Positions 10,640 to 23,205 are shown, numbered from the stretch's first letter. The stretch is 64,000 bases of DNA from Glossina fuscipes (GCF_014805625.2 NW_023998414.1:17119892-17183891), one strand, 5' to 3'. A program made the numbers and translations. Notes: generated from the sequence alone by a model not told the origin.

Positions 10640-12840
10640 ATATGTGCGTGTGTGGATATATATAGAGGCTTTACGTGTGGCCATAGGTACGGATGTAAGA
10701 ACATAAATGTACAAGTTTGTGTCCTTTTATAGCTTGAATAGTTTCTAACAATCAGTCATCCAAGTAGTAACGCAAATCAATGATCAAAAAAAAAACCGAA
10801 AACTCGTTGATAGACAAATGGATCTGATATGTATATATAAATATCTTCTCTTTAAAAATGGCGAAAAAATTGCACCTGTCATTCATATATCAAGTGTCAA
10901 TAGAACAGTAACTGAATATGTTTGTGGTCGAACTGATTAAAAAGACTCGCTACTTGCTCTTTAGATATGTTAGATGGAGAGACTTGATCTCACTTTTTTT
11001 ATGTACACATGTATATATAATAAAAGTATTATTTTATTCAAGCTTTCAAGGGCATGAAAAGGAGGAAGACTGAACGAGTATTTTGTAACAAGAGAAATTA
11101 GTTTTATTGGGTGAAATTGAAATTTGAATTTTTACAAAATCGAATAAGCAGCCGTCCGTCCAGCATGATAACCGGAATTTGCAATAGCCATCTCTGCTTC
11201 TCTCGTGTAGACTTGAAACTTTGAAGAAATATACTTCTGAGGCGTTGCACTAAAACGGATAAAAATGAAATCAATTTAGAGAAATTCAAGAACCAATATT
11301 TCAAGTACCCTCTTATTTGGCAAGACAAGAATAGATTTAGAGGAACTTCCTGAATCCTGCCAATTATCCTTTCAAAATATAGTTTTTCTTAATTACAGTT
11401 TTTTTTGGAATTTTTTTAATTTTGCTGTTCTTATATACATGTTTATTTATACCCTGTAAGCACCACAATCTGTAATGCTTTAAAGTTTTTATTTATTTAT
11501 TTTTTTTATTTTCAAAAAGAAATTAAATTATTACTAGTACAAAGTCAGTTAGTTATATGTGAAATTATGATATTTGAACTCTTACACCGTTATTTCTCTT
11601 CTTAACCTATCACCTATAACATAGCCTTATCTTGAAAATTCGTTATATCAATAACTGTAGTAAGCAAGTTGGCGAAGTCTATTAAGTTTTCTTGTTGTTT
11701 AGCTCGATGAAATTTACGTTTATTTTTAAGCTTCAGATGCGAAACTCAATCACAGTTGTATCATATTTTTTTATCTTTCCAAGAACAAATCGAACAGAAC
11801 AGCCACAACAAGACCGGAATAAGTTCGAGATATCTGTTCAAATATCTGTTTATAGTTATTTTGCCGAATAACTGAATAAAAGATCGTTAGGTTTTTTTTG
11901 CAAGAAAAATCTTTCACGGAAATTAATTCTAAACAAATCGGTGTCGCTGTTTCCTGAAAAAACAATTCTTCCAATTTCTGTCGAAAATAGACATCCCAAC
12001 GGAGAAGAAAATGTAGAACCTATTGGCGGCGTTGGCGTAAGCTATGCATCGAAGAGCCTTCACTAGATGCAATCAATATCAAATAAATTTCAGAGATTTT
12101 ATTTATCCATAAATTCGGGAAATAATTTCAAGATCTATATCAAGGTCGTTCGCTGATATGTCTACGTTAGTGTCTACGGAGCTTTCTTTAACTATACGCA
12201 AAAATCCAGGGAATGTTCCCTAGTCTTACAACACGTTAGTTAGGAAATACCAGCAGACACAACTCTTATCTAATCGGCTGTGCAGCAGGTCATCAACGGC
12301 TTTTGATGTTATCAAGCGTGCAGGTCTCCGCCGTTTGCTCAACTTTAATGACTTGAAATTAAAGGAGACATTAAAGCAACTATCAGAACGTAACGTTAAG
12401 AGAAGAAAACCGGGAATAGAACACCATTAGAGGTTAGAGTTGCGCTTTCTCACTAAAGGATTGCTTCGTAAAGTTTTCTCACTTAACTGCGAATTGTTTG
12501 TGTACTCGCTTTGAACATTGAGACGATTTCTCCTATTAATTTAAATGGCAACTTCTAAGCAAAACCTTAAAAATTGTATACTTTCGCACACACACATACG
12601 TACACGCAAATCCATATGTGTACGCATATTTACATATATAATGTAATCTGAATAAAAAATATTTAAATTCGCTTCTCGATTGTGTATTGAATTGATATCG
12701 TACTCAACACCAACAATAATAGAAGCGATCCTGTTTGCTGGTATGCATATAATTAACGAAAGCATTGATTATATTGCATTTGTGCAAAAGTGAGGAGGAA
12801 AAATGCAAACGTGCAAAAATTTTGGATTTGAAACAATGCT
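10640..12840. other. No gene recognised
   Basis: 2.2 kb of AT-rich sequence. Open frames at 11104-11328, 11771-11974 and 12541-12765 (all minus, under 75 codons) have no recognised motif. The stretch 12000-12430 is somewhat less AT-rich than its surroundings but has no long open frame. Confidence 0.5.
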
Positions 12841-13078
12841 ATGTCAAAAAAAAAAAGAAAGGAAGAAAGAAAAAACCAAAAAGTAGGGCTAGAAAGGAAA
12901 GTGTTTGCGAACCAATCCTTTGCAATTTGCATTTTTATGGGTTTTCACTAGACGATGGATTTAATGAAAGGTTGCGTTCTCGCTTTTCACAATAGAGAAA
13001 AAAAGCAAACAATTTTAATTTCAATATGAGTTTTAATCAATACATCTTGATATGGTAAAGGTTGTTTGTACGATACGC

Positions 13079-13079
<1 letters not shown>

Positions 13080-13118
<39 letters not shown>
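13080..13118. repeat. (AT)n(GT)n compound microsatellite
   Basis: AT run joining about 13 GT units. Confidence 0.95.
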
Positions 13119-13119
13119 T

Positions 13120-14235
13120 CGTGAAGGCCTAGAAACATTCAACCGAGTCTTTTCATTTGTGACTAGCTTCTATGTGTTACAAACACACTCTTTTATCCTT
13201 TCGCTAGAGCCTAAATAAGGGGGTTAGAAAGGAAGGTTGGAAGGAAGGAAAAATAATTAAACAATTGTGTTACATTTGTATTCTAGGCTGACGCCAGTAA
13301 ATTTGGAAAAATTTGCATATTACGGATGCCTATGTAATTCTTTTTATTATTAGGAGAAAAAAAAAAACCAGATGTGTTTAGCAAATTATTTGTATCGTAT
13401 GTGTTTGCATGCGCATATGTGTTTGTGCAAAGGTAAAAAAGCATTGTAAAGGTATTGATTAATTTAGGGATAACCTCAAAATTGAAAAAATATGATGATG
13501 ACGTAATCGTTTTCACGCACATACTATATATAGTTTCAGTGATGCAGAATGCATGATGGAACGCTTGTGCATGAGATATTAAATTACATAAGAATAAATA
13601 AATAAATAAGGTAACAAAAGCGTAACATACATGAGAAAGTTTTAGTTCCATCTCCCATTATCATATATTGCATATATATATATATATGGTAGCAGTGCCT
13701 GTATAAGTATAAAGAGCATGAATGTCATGCCTTCGAAGTGAAATCTTTCTTTTTCTTTTGTTTCTTTCTTTCTTTTTGTTTTTTGTTTTTTTTTTTTGCA
13801 TATTAATTCAGAAACGATAATAGATGTTTGCCGTTATACGACCATTTGCATGTGTATTTGTATGCAGATTAGGGACATAAACACACCACCTTTGTTACTC
13901 TTTAATATTATTGTGAGTTACTTTAACGAACCTTTAAACCTTTGATGCATAAAAATGTTTTTCATGCTTATTCTGTTTCGTTTGATTATGCTTCAGATTT
14001 TCTTTAAGAAGGGATTAAAACGAAATCAACAACAAACAACCGTGCACCCCTTTGTGGGTAAACGCATCCTCACGACACTCTATTAATGCTGGTGTTGCTT
14101 ACGCTATGCTATGTGAATGTTAGACATGTTGCGAAACTGCAAGCACTCAACCCGAAATTTCTTGGGATGAGTGTGAAAATCGCAACTTTTTCTAAATTTC
14201 TCTAATTATAACATAGAATGAATGCATATGTATAA
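13120..14235. other. No gene; scattered T and AT runs
   Basis: Contains an AT run at 13671-13686 and a T-rich imperfect run at 13747-13798. The 122-codon minus-strand frame 13283-13651 is the longest in this stretch; it has a hydrophobic segment but no recognised domain, and I do not support it as a gene. Confidence 0.5.
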
Positions 14236-14237
14236 TC

Positions 14238-14263
14238 AAAAAAAAAAAAAAAAAAAAAAAAAA
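14238..14263. repeat. poly-A tract
   Basis: Uninterrupted run of about 26 A. It could be the tail of a retroposed sequence, but nothing recognisable lies upstream. Confidence 0.9.
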
Positions 14264-15955
14264 TGAAATCCAATTGTTATTAACTCACCATATGGCCCAT
14301 TTCTAGTTCATATATATGTTATCCTGCCGGTGCTTGCATATTTGCAATTTGAATTTCTTACATTTTAATAAACAGGCAGGCAGCCTGATTCGATTGACAG
14401 GTAAACAAAACAAAAAGGAAAAATTATTACCCATGCAAATTGCTACGCATCGCTTGCCTGCCTATTGTATGCATATTGTCGCAAATAATAGACCCGCGTA
14501 ACTCGATATATTGGCGCACTAACAATCAAAGACCAATTGTATTCGGCTCAAATCGAATCCCTTGCTCTCGCTACTATGGCGAAATGAGAATAATTTTTAA
14601 TAAAAAAATTTCACAATTACATCATATTTGCTATCATCTATGATTAAGCCAATCATTTCAAGATGAAACTAAAACCGTATTCCTATCGCGTAGTCTGTTC
14701 TTCGAAGGATATGTAAGTTTTTAACTTATTGCAGCATGCAGCACTTCACACAAAGACCGACTTGGACAAAAACCAGGCTCATAATGTCATAAAGAAAAGA
14801 GCAAACAAAGTTAATTTTAAAAATAAAAAAAAAACAAAGTTTGTTGATTGTCCCTTTATTAATTCGCTGATCGGGTGCATTGTGCGCTACTGGAATATAT
14901 TTGTGTGTCAATTAACATTAGCTATAACCGCCAAACTATCCGCCTAATGTGGACAAGATTGTAAGCAATTCCCTAAATCGCTTCTCGACTATCCAAACGT
15001 CCAAACTTCGACTGTGCTCATCAGCTGACGCTGCATTAGGTATTTAAATAAAATCTCAATACTTTTGGGGAACAATTCAAATTTATGTGGAATGCACTTT
15101 TTACACAGTTTAATAATCAGAATCTTTATCAACATTCTATATGGTCTTTTGCCTGTTATGGCGTAGCTTTCAGACGCTGGCTCCGTAGAAAATTTTTGGT
15201 CTCGAAGCGAAATAATCAGCGAATCGTCATCATGCTTGCACATCTTAGACATCAGAGAACTTGGAATGGTGTACTAGTAGTATTAGATGCCAAATTCAAG
15301 CATCCTAAGCCAAAGTTCACGAAAGCAAGCCTTCGCGCAGCAAACGGCAGATAACATGTAAACCGACAGATAAACAGAGAAGACAAAATGCCAGTTGAAA
15401 GCGAAAACTTAATACAGTCGAAAGTTCTTCTGCACTTCTCTGGCGCTTACTATCGTAAATTCAAGAAGATATTTGAAAATAAAAGAAAAAAATTAAATAT
15501 TCCAACTGTCAATGCGGCTTGATGTTGAGTTGATACTCAAGTCCCCTTTCATATGAGACTGGAAGAAAAAAATTTCGCCTTAAGTTTGTCATTCTACAAT
15601 ACAATGATTTCTTGACAGCCGTCAACAGAAAATTGCGGCTCAGAATATGTCTGTTCGTTACAAGCACGTCACAAATCTGACGTACAATTCTCGATGCGAT
15701 AGCAGTCATAATTCTACTAACATCACGCGTATTTACTCGCATATGCGCATCAGTTAATAGCGCCGGGAAATATAAATTAAAGATCTCAACAATTATATAT
15801 ATAGGTCGTCTGCTTAAAACATGTTAACACGATTTCCTTGAAGAAGCATTTTTTATAGTTTGAAAGTTGCCAAAATCAACATTAAAATCTTTATCTTAAA
15901 CCAAAGGTAGCGATCCACCTTTGCTTGCTTCTTTTGGGAATATGCCACAAGATTT
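14264..15955. other. No gene recognised
   Basis: Several 60-90-codon frames on both strands, none with a known motif. The frames 14989-15252 (-) and 15085-15354 (+) overlap on opposite strands, which suggests chance openness rather than coding. Confidence 0.5.
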
Positions 15956-15958
15956 CAG

Positions 15959-15978
15959 TTTTTTTTTTTTTTTTTTTT
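15959..15978. repeat. poly-T tract
   Basis: About 20 T, roughly 80 bases upstream of the SINE-A copy. Confidence 0.9.
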
Positions 15979-16059
15979 AATTTTATATTCAATCACCCAG
16001 GGGATGTCCTCTATTCGTGCAATACGGTAATGGTCGAAAAGAAGTGAGGGAAAAGGAAG

Positions 16060-16500
16060 AGATGGGGAAACGGCCGTAGCCTAGTGGTTGGGTGTACAAT
16101 CGGTAGGTTTAGTGCCTTTACCGAGAACAAAGGTATGGCAGTCGCGGTAATTACCTACGCGTTCACTCGCGCGGATCGAACTCTACCATTTAAAAATGGG
16201 ATCACGCTCTCTTACTCAACGTTTACAATTTATTCACATTCCTTAGCTAACCCTAGAGTAGGTATAAGTCGAATCAGCATCATTTACACACTCGACGGAA
16301 CGTCATCAACTAAGAATGCACACACCGAGCTTGAGTTTTTTTTATCGAATTTTAAGATAGCAAGACATGACAGGCGGTGGCTAAATCCCTGTAAGATTTT
16401 GCCTTGAATTATATTAATTGGGCAAACGGACAAACAGACAAGTGTAATTAAGTTTAGCGACGCTTTCGTGAACGGGTGCAGTGACAGACCTGGCTAAATT
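16060..16500 (+). mobile_element. tRNA-like SINE, family SINE-A, copy 1
   Basis: Shows a polymerase III promoter layout. TAGCCTAGTGGTTGG (A-box-like) starts near 16078, and GGATCGAACTC (B-box-like, consensus GGTTCGANTCC) is near 16173. The copy at 54265-54550 has the same order: an AAGGAGAAAGAG-like leader, GCAGCCTAGTG, CAATCGGTAAG, CTTT(A/G)(C/T)CGAG, a B box at similar spacing, and a tail with ACGGA(C/T)A and GACAGACAAACGG-like motifs. Here the tail is at about 16415-16445, with a related GACAGACCTGGCTAAATT at 16484. The A-to-B distance is longer than in a tRNA, so this is not a functional tRNA. The open frame 16084-16407 lies inside and is not a gene. Confidence 0.65.
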
Positions 16501-16504
16501 CATT

Positions 16505-17140
16505 TAGAATTTCGAAAAGTTAAAGAACTTTGAAGAAGACTGTAGTCTTTCCCCGCAAAACTAAATGCTGCACTGTACGCTGCGTAGTTCTTGGAGCTTT
16601 AAGTTAGGTACGCAAAAAAGCACGAGGCGTTCCTTTCTCTATTCGTTTCACAAATGGATGTGATACGATTTTCGAAGAGAAGAAGCGTTTAACAACAGCA
16701 ATACAGCAAAATATCCTTGACATATTTATTGGAGAAAGTTACTGAATGCAGCGCGTTATTAGCTACTTCGAGCCAATGAAACAATTGCTGGATAACATTA
16801 CCACAAACAATTGATATAACAGCCGAGATCATTAAAGGAAAAACGAAAGAGATATTAGTGCGTGCGGTTTCTCATTAAAACGACGGTTCTGATCGGCCAA
16901 CAGTTTACACCCATAACAAACGAGTAAAACCGGAACATAACGATTCCCAAATATTTACTTAAGCCGTCAAGATGACACCCGAAGCTTACATAAGTTTTTA
17001 CTAATTTAATCTTGACAAATTCAACGACGAGATAACGCACGAGTTGTCTCTTATATTCCAAAAATAAATGCAATCACTCGGTAAACATTCATTTTAAATA
17101 AATAAATATTTATAACAAGAAATGAAATAAACACCAATGG
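16505..17140. other. No gene recognised
   Basis: Holds one copy of a shared 18-20 base motif (CGTAGTTCTTGGAGCTTT at 16583-16600) that recurs at 20264-20283. The minus-strand frame 16855-17073 has no recognised content. Confidence 0.4.
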
Positions 17141-17143
17141 ACC

Positions 17144-17180
17144 TTGCCTATATATACATATGCAATGTATATATAGGCAA
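17144..17180. repeat. Perfect 16-bp inverted repeat (hairpin)
   Basis: Arm TTGCCTATATATACAT (17144-17159), loop ATGCA, and its exact reverse complement ATGTATATATAGGCAA (17165-17180). The non-TA ends (TTGCC/GGCAA) make it more than a simple TA tract. No T run follows that would make a polymerase III terminator. Confidence 0.9.
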
Positions 17181-17700
17181 ATATATATATGTGTACCTGT
17201 ATCGAATCTTTTTTTTTTCATACGTAATTCCAGTTTCCTTTAATGTCAATATTTCCATATACTGCATTAATAATTTATGAAGTGTAAAGCAGACCGAAAA
17301 AACGTCAATACAGGTATATTTATATATACACATATATGTATTGTATATGCACATTATGTATGATATCGAACAACTCATATGTCATATATATATCATACTT
17401 CTATGGGATACATAAACGAACTAAATGTATGGTTGTGTGGCGGACGAAATGTTTTTGAAAACTACAATACATATATAGAATTTTATACATAAATCTATAC
17501 ACATGTATGTATGCATGCATGCATTCATGGGCATGTACGCAAAAATTGAGAATACATATAATATTTAGGAGAAGAACGGTTTACGGGAGGCAATGTTCGA
17601 GTTGAGCACTTTACACGAGAGAATGGCTTATCGATATACCATTTAGTATATTCCTGTGACTTCACTAACTCCCACATATGTCTCTATCTATGTATTTTAT
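17181..17700. other. No gene recognised
   Basis: TA/CATG-rich sequence with GCATGCATGCATTCATG-like runs near 17511-17536. The minus-strand 76-codon frame 17148-17378 is mostly Tyr/Ile from TA repeats and overlaps the hairpin. Confidence 0.5.
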
Positions 17701-17701
17701 C

Positions 17702-17729
<28 letters not shown>
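17702..17729. repeat. (TA)n microsatellite
   Basis: About 14 uninterrupted TA units. Confidence 0.95.
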
Positions 17730-17732
<3 letters not shown>

Positions 17733-18294
17733 TGTATGTATGTACACGCATATGTGAAATAGATACACACCGATAAAAGATATATGTGTGTGTGTATGTG
17801 TAAATGAGTTGATGCCGAGTATGAAACTAAGATTTGAAACAATACTCGACCTATACTGGCAGTGAGGTAGTTTTATCTTAATTTTGGAGCAAATCGTTCA
17901 CTCGAGTGGAAGGACCTCTTTTGCATGTCCATCGTAAAGAGTACACAATAGTAAGATGCTATGCTCACATATACAAACGAATACATTCGATTTCGGATGC
18001 CTATACTGGCTGAAACCGAAATCAGAGCAGCCAAAAATTGTTAACAATGGAACTCGTATCCGTTGCGCAGGATGGTGCACATATGTATTCGATACACACA
18101 TACATGTATGCAATACATAAGAAAACATCAATATTTTTAGCAGTCGAATGAGAATGTACAGTTAGTACGCATTTGCTTTCTCTTTTTAACTTTCTCTATC
18201 TGTTTCCGACGATTGTCTATACTCCAGGATGTTTTTCTGAGCACACATGCTAGTTAAATGCTCATGTATAAATGTATGTGTATATGTATATGCG

Positions 18295-18296
<2 letters not shown>

Positions 18297-18332
<36 letters not shown>

Positions 18333-18425
18333 TATATACATACAAACCATACATATATAGCAACAATAACAAAAAACAGGAACAACAACAACAATAATAA
18401 TAATAACAACAACAATAACAACGAA
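18297..18425. repeat. (TA)n plus (CAA/AAT)n cluster
   Basis: About 15 TA units (18297-18327), then an imperfect CAA/AAT tract (18361-18425). Minus-strand frames across it read poly-Val/Ile and poly-Cys/Tyr, which are artefacts. Confidence 0.95.
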
Positions 18426-18586
18426 AACACAGGGTAAGCATATATCTACTATATGCATGCATGTAAGTGCGCAAATACACCCCCGTAAAATGTTAACGAT
18501 AAAACATCAAGTTGCCAGTTCGGCTCACTTATGAATATCCTGCACTTAAAATGGTCGTCTGGACGACCGAGACAACTTTGACTACA

Positions 18587-18621
18587 AAAACAACAACACC
18601 AACAACAACAACAACAACAAC
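18587..18621. repeat. (AAC)n tract
   Basis: About 11 AAC units. Confidence 0.95.
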
Positions 18622-18932
18622 ACGAATTCTACACGCCATATTATTATTATTGCTCTTGTATATGAGAAAGTATATGGGTGTGTTTGTATGTATGTATATG
18701 TAAATTTATTTCTTTTCACCGCACATGTGTACTGAGAATTACGAGCTGATTTTATATATAAGCTCTTTTGCATGCATGCATACGTTCATACACATAGCTA
18801 TATATGTGAACACATATTTATATGCAATATATGTGCAAACTAACTAACGTTATATTCTTCTTATGCGATACGATAGTATGTGTTATATTCGGGACATTTT
18901 GCGTACGTACCTTCTATATGTACATACGTAAA

Positions 18933-18938
<6 letters not shown>

Positions 18939-18972
<34 letters not shown>
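18939..18972. repeat. (TA)n microsatellite
   Basis: About 17 uninterrupted TA units, preceded by CTCTC. Confidence 0.95.
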
Positions 18973-18974
<2 letters not shown>

Positions 18975-18976
<2 letters not shown>

Positions 18977-20300
18977 AATATTTATATACATAAATACATA
19001 TACCTGGGAATTTAGAGAGTAATATATGGGAACGAAACATATGATGAAATTGAGTTTGAAAATGTCACTTGGACGTTTAAATGTAGGTACAAATTTTAGA
19101 TGCAATCAAATGAACTTATATGCATATAAATCTAACATATATGTACTTATAAATTTATGCATTCATATGATGATATAATTTACAAAAAAAAACCCTCAAA
19201 AATTCATCCAGAATACGTATTCATAGCATGTATGTAATAGACGGTAATGTAAACTAAACAGGTGCAGGTCTTCAAATTCATTTAATAAAATCCCATTCTT
19301 CACTTATTAGTGGACTAATCAAATTAAATTAAATTAAATTATGTAACGGAATGAATATATGAATACATGAATAAATGATTATAATAAAATTAATTCATAC
19401 TTAATAATATTTTGAAAGAGTTATAAACTATTTTTTATCCAATTCTAGGCCAAAAGTAGAGCTAGTAACACGCGTAAGCTAAATTCGTTGTAAACGATTA
19501 ATTATGTATTTATTGTCTTTGAATTCATTTTCTTCATAATAAATCATATTCTTAGCAAATATTGAGCACAAGTTCTTTAAATGCTTCACCATCTGTACAC
19601 ATAAGATTGAAATCACCTCTACACAAGATGGAAAACAATAACAGGGACAGAGTTTCGTTACCAGCCCTCTTAAGCAAATATCAGTTAACTTCTCCTCTTT
19701 TTACTGTTTAATGCCCAAGCATGTCATTGTGAAATTGTGTATTAGAAAAATTGTTGGGTTCATCTCGTTACTATTCTACTACTTTCTGTTGGGCTTAATT
19801 AATCAGCTTTAAAAATCTCGAATTTCCGATTCTTTCCGAATCTTGCTTTCAACTATAAGTAAGTAAGTAATTTATATCCATTTCCAAAGCTATACTACGA
19901 AACGGCAATACGATTTAAAAGTCAAAATGATATATAGTTTACATCTAGTTGCTCGAAAATTCGTTCTTACTCTTAAATCATTTGCGGGTTTTGATGCCTA
20001 TAAGCGAAATGCTGAACCTATTTAATTATGCTTCCTTCTATGACTGAGCATAAAATGCTGGAAATTTTAAAATCCAACCATAGTCGATAGCGGACGAATA
20101 AAAGAACAACATAAATATTGGGGGTACAAAGTTCGGTCCAGTTCGGTAAGAGAGCTTGTAATTGGTACAGTGAGGTACAGAATAAAACTGTGAGTTCTTC
20201 ATTTAAAAGTATTTTGTTAAAGCTATACGCAACTGTATAACTTATCACACGGAAGCGCGCATAGCGTAGTTTCTTGGAGCTTTGAATAGATGTTGTTTTG
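18975..20300. other. No gene; one pentanucleotide run
   Basis: AT-rich. Contains (AAATT)4 at about 19320-19340 and (AAGT)3 near 19858-19870. No supported ORF. Confidence 0.5.
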
Positions 20301-20304
20301 TGCC

Positions 20305-20328
20305 AAAAAAAAAAAAAAAAAAAAAAAA
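20305..20328. repeat. poly-A tract
   Basis: About 24 A. It lies about 22 bases after the shared CGTAGTTTCTTGGAGCTTT motif (20264-20283) that also occurs at 16583, so the two could belong to one retroposed repeat. Confidence 0.9.
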
Positions 20329-20329
20329 T

Positions 20330-21220
20330 GAAATTTCCGAGAGACCCTACCTTTTACACTGACAAACAGTGGATGTGCTCCAATATCCAAAGACTTAATA
20401 ACCAAGATAGAGAGGCTATGAACTGATAATGAACTCGCGATAAGGCTAAATATTTGACGACTCAGCTGGGCGTGGGCACATGGGCAAAAAAGGGGCTAAT
20501 ATACCAAAGCTCATATACTCGTGAATTTTTCTTATAAAGAAATTCGATCGCACATAGCAAAACTAGCTCAGAAGGCGTTTGTAGCTCTCATCTGAAGTAT
20601 TCTAGCCTCGCTGCTTTTATCAACACATCTTACTTTATCCGATTAGCACTAGCCTCAATAAATTACTTATTGTTTGCTTGAACGGTGCCTCGATTTCTAT
20701 GACGGTGCGCAAATATGCGTTCTTTTAGGGATAACCTTAAAAGACGAGACATTTTTCGAGATGGAATTCGAAGATAGCTCGAAAGATGGGGAAAAGTCGT
20801 AGCTAAAGATGGACAATACATTGAGTGAAATACATTTCTCAATTAAAGTTTCTCTGATTAAAGTTTTAAAGTTACATAAAAATGCCCTTAAGACTTATTT
20901 GTACACACAATATTTTCTAACACCATCCGACTGAAAACCGAATAATATCCGTGTTTCCAAAGTAAAGCTGTGTATGTTATGTACTATTAGTTAGGTATAA
21001 CATATCGTGGGCAATAATTGCTGTTGTGATAAAACAAAATTGAACAGCCAAAAAGTCATAATGTGCAAAAATACTATATATCAGCAGAATATGCCAAGTC
21101 GAACAAATGATCGCTTCAATCTTTCACATGAAAAGCTTTTTTTCTATTTCTCAACTCTTTGTCCTACATGCCTACATGTAATAGATGCTGGCATATCGGC
21201 ATTTTAGTTCTTTGAGAGGT
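20330..21220. other. No gene recognised
   Basis: No repeat family or long open frame identified. Confidence 0.45.
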
Positions 21221-21222
21221 GA

Positions 21223-21546
21223 GTCGTTACTACGTTACTAAGGGTACCCACTATTCCCCCGAAATGTGAGACGAGACTATGGCATATAGCAGAAATCGAT
21301 CGGGTGTATTCAGCAGCGAATATAAATGCACTGTCAGATGATAACACAATCGTTAAGGTAACCATAGAAGATCAGCAAATTGAAAAAACGTATTTGAGCG
21401 TAGCGAAACAAGTCCTGGAATCACCGACTATCAATTTAACGGAAGGGGTTCTAATGACACGTCTCACAAACCTAGAATACATGAATTCAATGATCATTAT
21501 TGAGAGATTACGCAATAAAAATGGTCAATTAAGTATCGTGCCTTAA
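21223..21546 (+). other. Unrecognised open frame, about 108 codons
   Basis: Open from after a TGA at 21220 to the TAA at 21544-21546, with no ATG near the 5' end. Composition is protein-like: mixed charged and hydrophobic residues with no homopolymers, for example VKVTIEDQQIEKTYLSVAKQ then SPTINLTEGVLMTRLTNLEY. I recognise no domain. It could be a degraded exon, a TE fragment or chance. The lack of low complexity is the only reason to list it. Confidence 0.2.
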
Positions 21547-22890
21547 ATCGGGACAATAGACTAAGTGTAGTTTGAAGTGTATCACTAAAAACATATCGAA
21601 CGTGCAGACAGCATCCTCCAGACTACATTCGACTGTTCATCGTCTCAAATCGTTCAAATGAATTTTGCTGCGAAGAGTGTTAAGCTTAGTACCATAAGCT
21701 TTTTTCATATGAAAGGAAAGTTTCACTCCTGAGGAATCAGCGAAGAAACTATTGACAATGTTTACACTTCATTTCGATAGGATGATGAACCGACGGTAAT
21801 TATCAAACGAAATGAAAGTGCGGTCACTTTGGGTCAACGGCAGAAACGGTCATAATTTAACGTACGGGAGATAGTCTCGGTACTTCCGATACTAGTAACG
21901 ATTCTTCTCGGCGGACGCGTTATTCAAAGCTTTCACAAAAGTCCATAGCTATGACTTTTATTTTTTGAACTGCGCCCATAGGTGGACCGCGTGAAGAAAT
22001 ATGTTTCAAGTTGATCCAGTCCCCATCAGATTAGAGAACCTTATAAGTAGTAGCAGAAAATACCAACAACGCAATCTTTCTCTATCCTCTGGAAATGAAA
22101 ATATGCTTCCAGTGAATCCGAAGCAAATGCGAGTGTACAGAAGTCAGTGTGATAAGAATTGAAGCGAGTCAAGCAGTTTTGTAAAAGGTTTTCCTATAGC
22201 ACAGAAGTAGAACACGCAATTCCTAAAACGTGGACGGCATGTACTCATGGATAGAAGACGCACATAAGCATGGAACAAAAACATAAATTAGGTATTATGA
22301 GATGGTATTGCAGGCAGCTCAATGGCTTCTTGCCGCCATGAATCAACAATTTCGGGCGAACTATTCTCTAATGGAGCATCTTCTAGTGCCTTACTAAGGC
22401 AAAGCTCCCGTACAGGCGATGCGAATTAAACGATAGTCTATTGTATAATATAAAATTATTGTAATGTTTATTAATCAATTTTTAATTTTTTTCTTTTTAT
22501 ATATAATACAACACTCAATAAGTTTCTAGGATGGTAACAAAGGCTGTGACTATTGATAAATTCATATCACTTTCAGATAGTGCTGTAACTGTTATTGCAT
22601 ATAGCGTAACGTATACCACAAATAATAATTTCGAATAAACGAATTTAGAGAAAAAAAATCATCGCATATGGAAGAGCATATTATGTGCTCCATAAATTAT
22701 AATTTTTATATGCTCATCCTACACGATGGGTATCCAAGATGCAATCCAACTTTCTTTTCATTTCCATGCGCAAAATTCGCAAACGTTTTATAAATTCGTA
22801 CAAGTAAGTAAACTTTTTTTATTCTCGTCCTTGTATAAATAAAATCGATATCCTTAACGCTTGTCGCCACTAATTTGAATTCAATAAAGA
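21547..22890. other. No gene recognised
   Basis: No recognisable repeats or ORFs. The segment 21850-22430 is slightly less AT-rich but closed in all frames. Confidence 0.45.
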
Positions 22891-22894
22891 ACAA

Positions 22895-22940
22895 TAACAA
22901 TAACAACAACAACAACATTAAAAATAATAATAATAATTTT
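22895..22940. repeat. (CAA)n(AAT)n tract
   Basis: CAA run passing into AAT run. It gives poly-Leu on the minus strand. Confidence 0.9.
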
Positions 22941-23107
22941 ATAGAATTGTGACTGGACACCTGGAGATTATTACGTACAGTACACAGTACAGTACAATTG
23001 TTATGTAAACCAAGTACACAGCAAAGTATACGTCGTAAAGAATTTGAAACGGGTTAAACGGGGTGCGTATTTAAAAGGAGATTGAACGATTGCCATTAAG
23101 AGTGAAA

Positions 23108-23205
23108 TAGAGAGACAGAGAGATAGAGTGAGAAAGAGAGTGAGAGAGAGAGAGAGAGACAGAGAGAAAGAAAGAAAGAAAGGAGTAAAAAAAGAGAAAG
23201 AGGCA
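23108..23205. repeat. (GA)n / (GAAA)n purine tract
   Basis: About 100 bases of imperfect GA with GAAA units at the 3' side. GAGAG repeats are the recognition sequence of insect GAGA factor, but a microsatellite of this sort is not evidence of a regulatory element on its own. Confidence 0.9.

Noticed and set aside
16060..16200. Intact tRNA gene
   Set aside because: A- and B-box-like motifs are too far apart and no acceptor stem pairs; better explained as a SINE.
18297..18621. CRISPR-like array
   Set aside because: The repeats are contiguous microsatellites without unique spacers, in a eukaryotic context.
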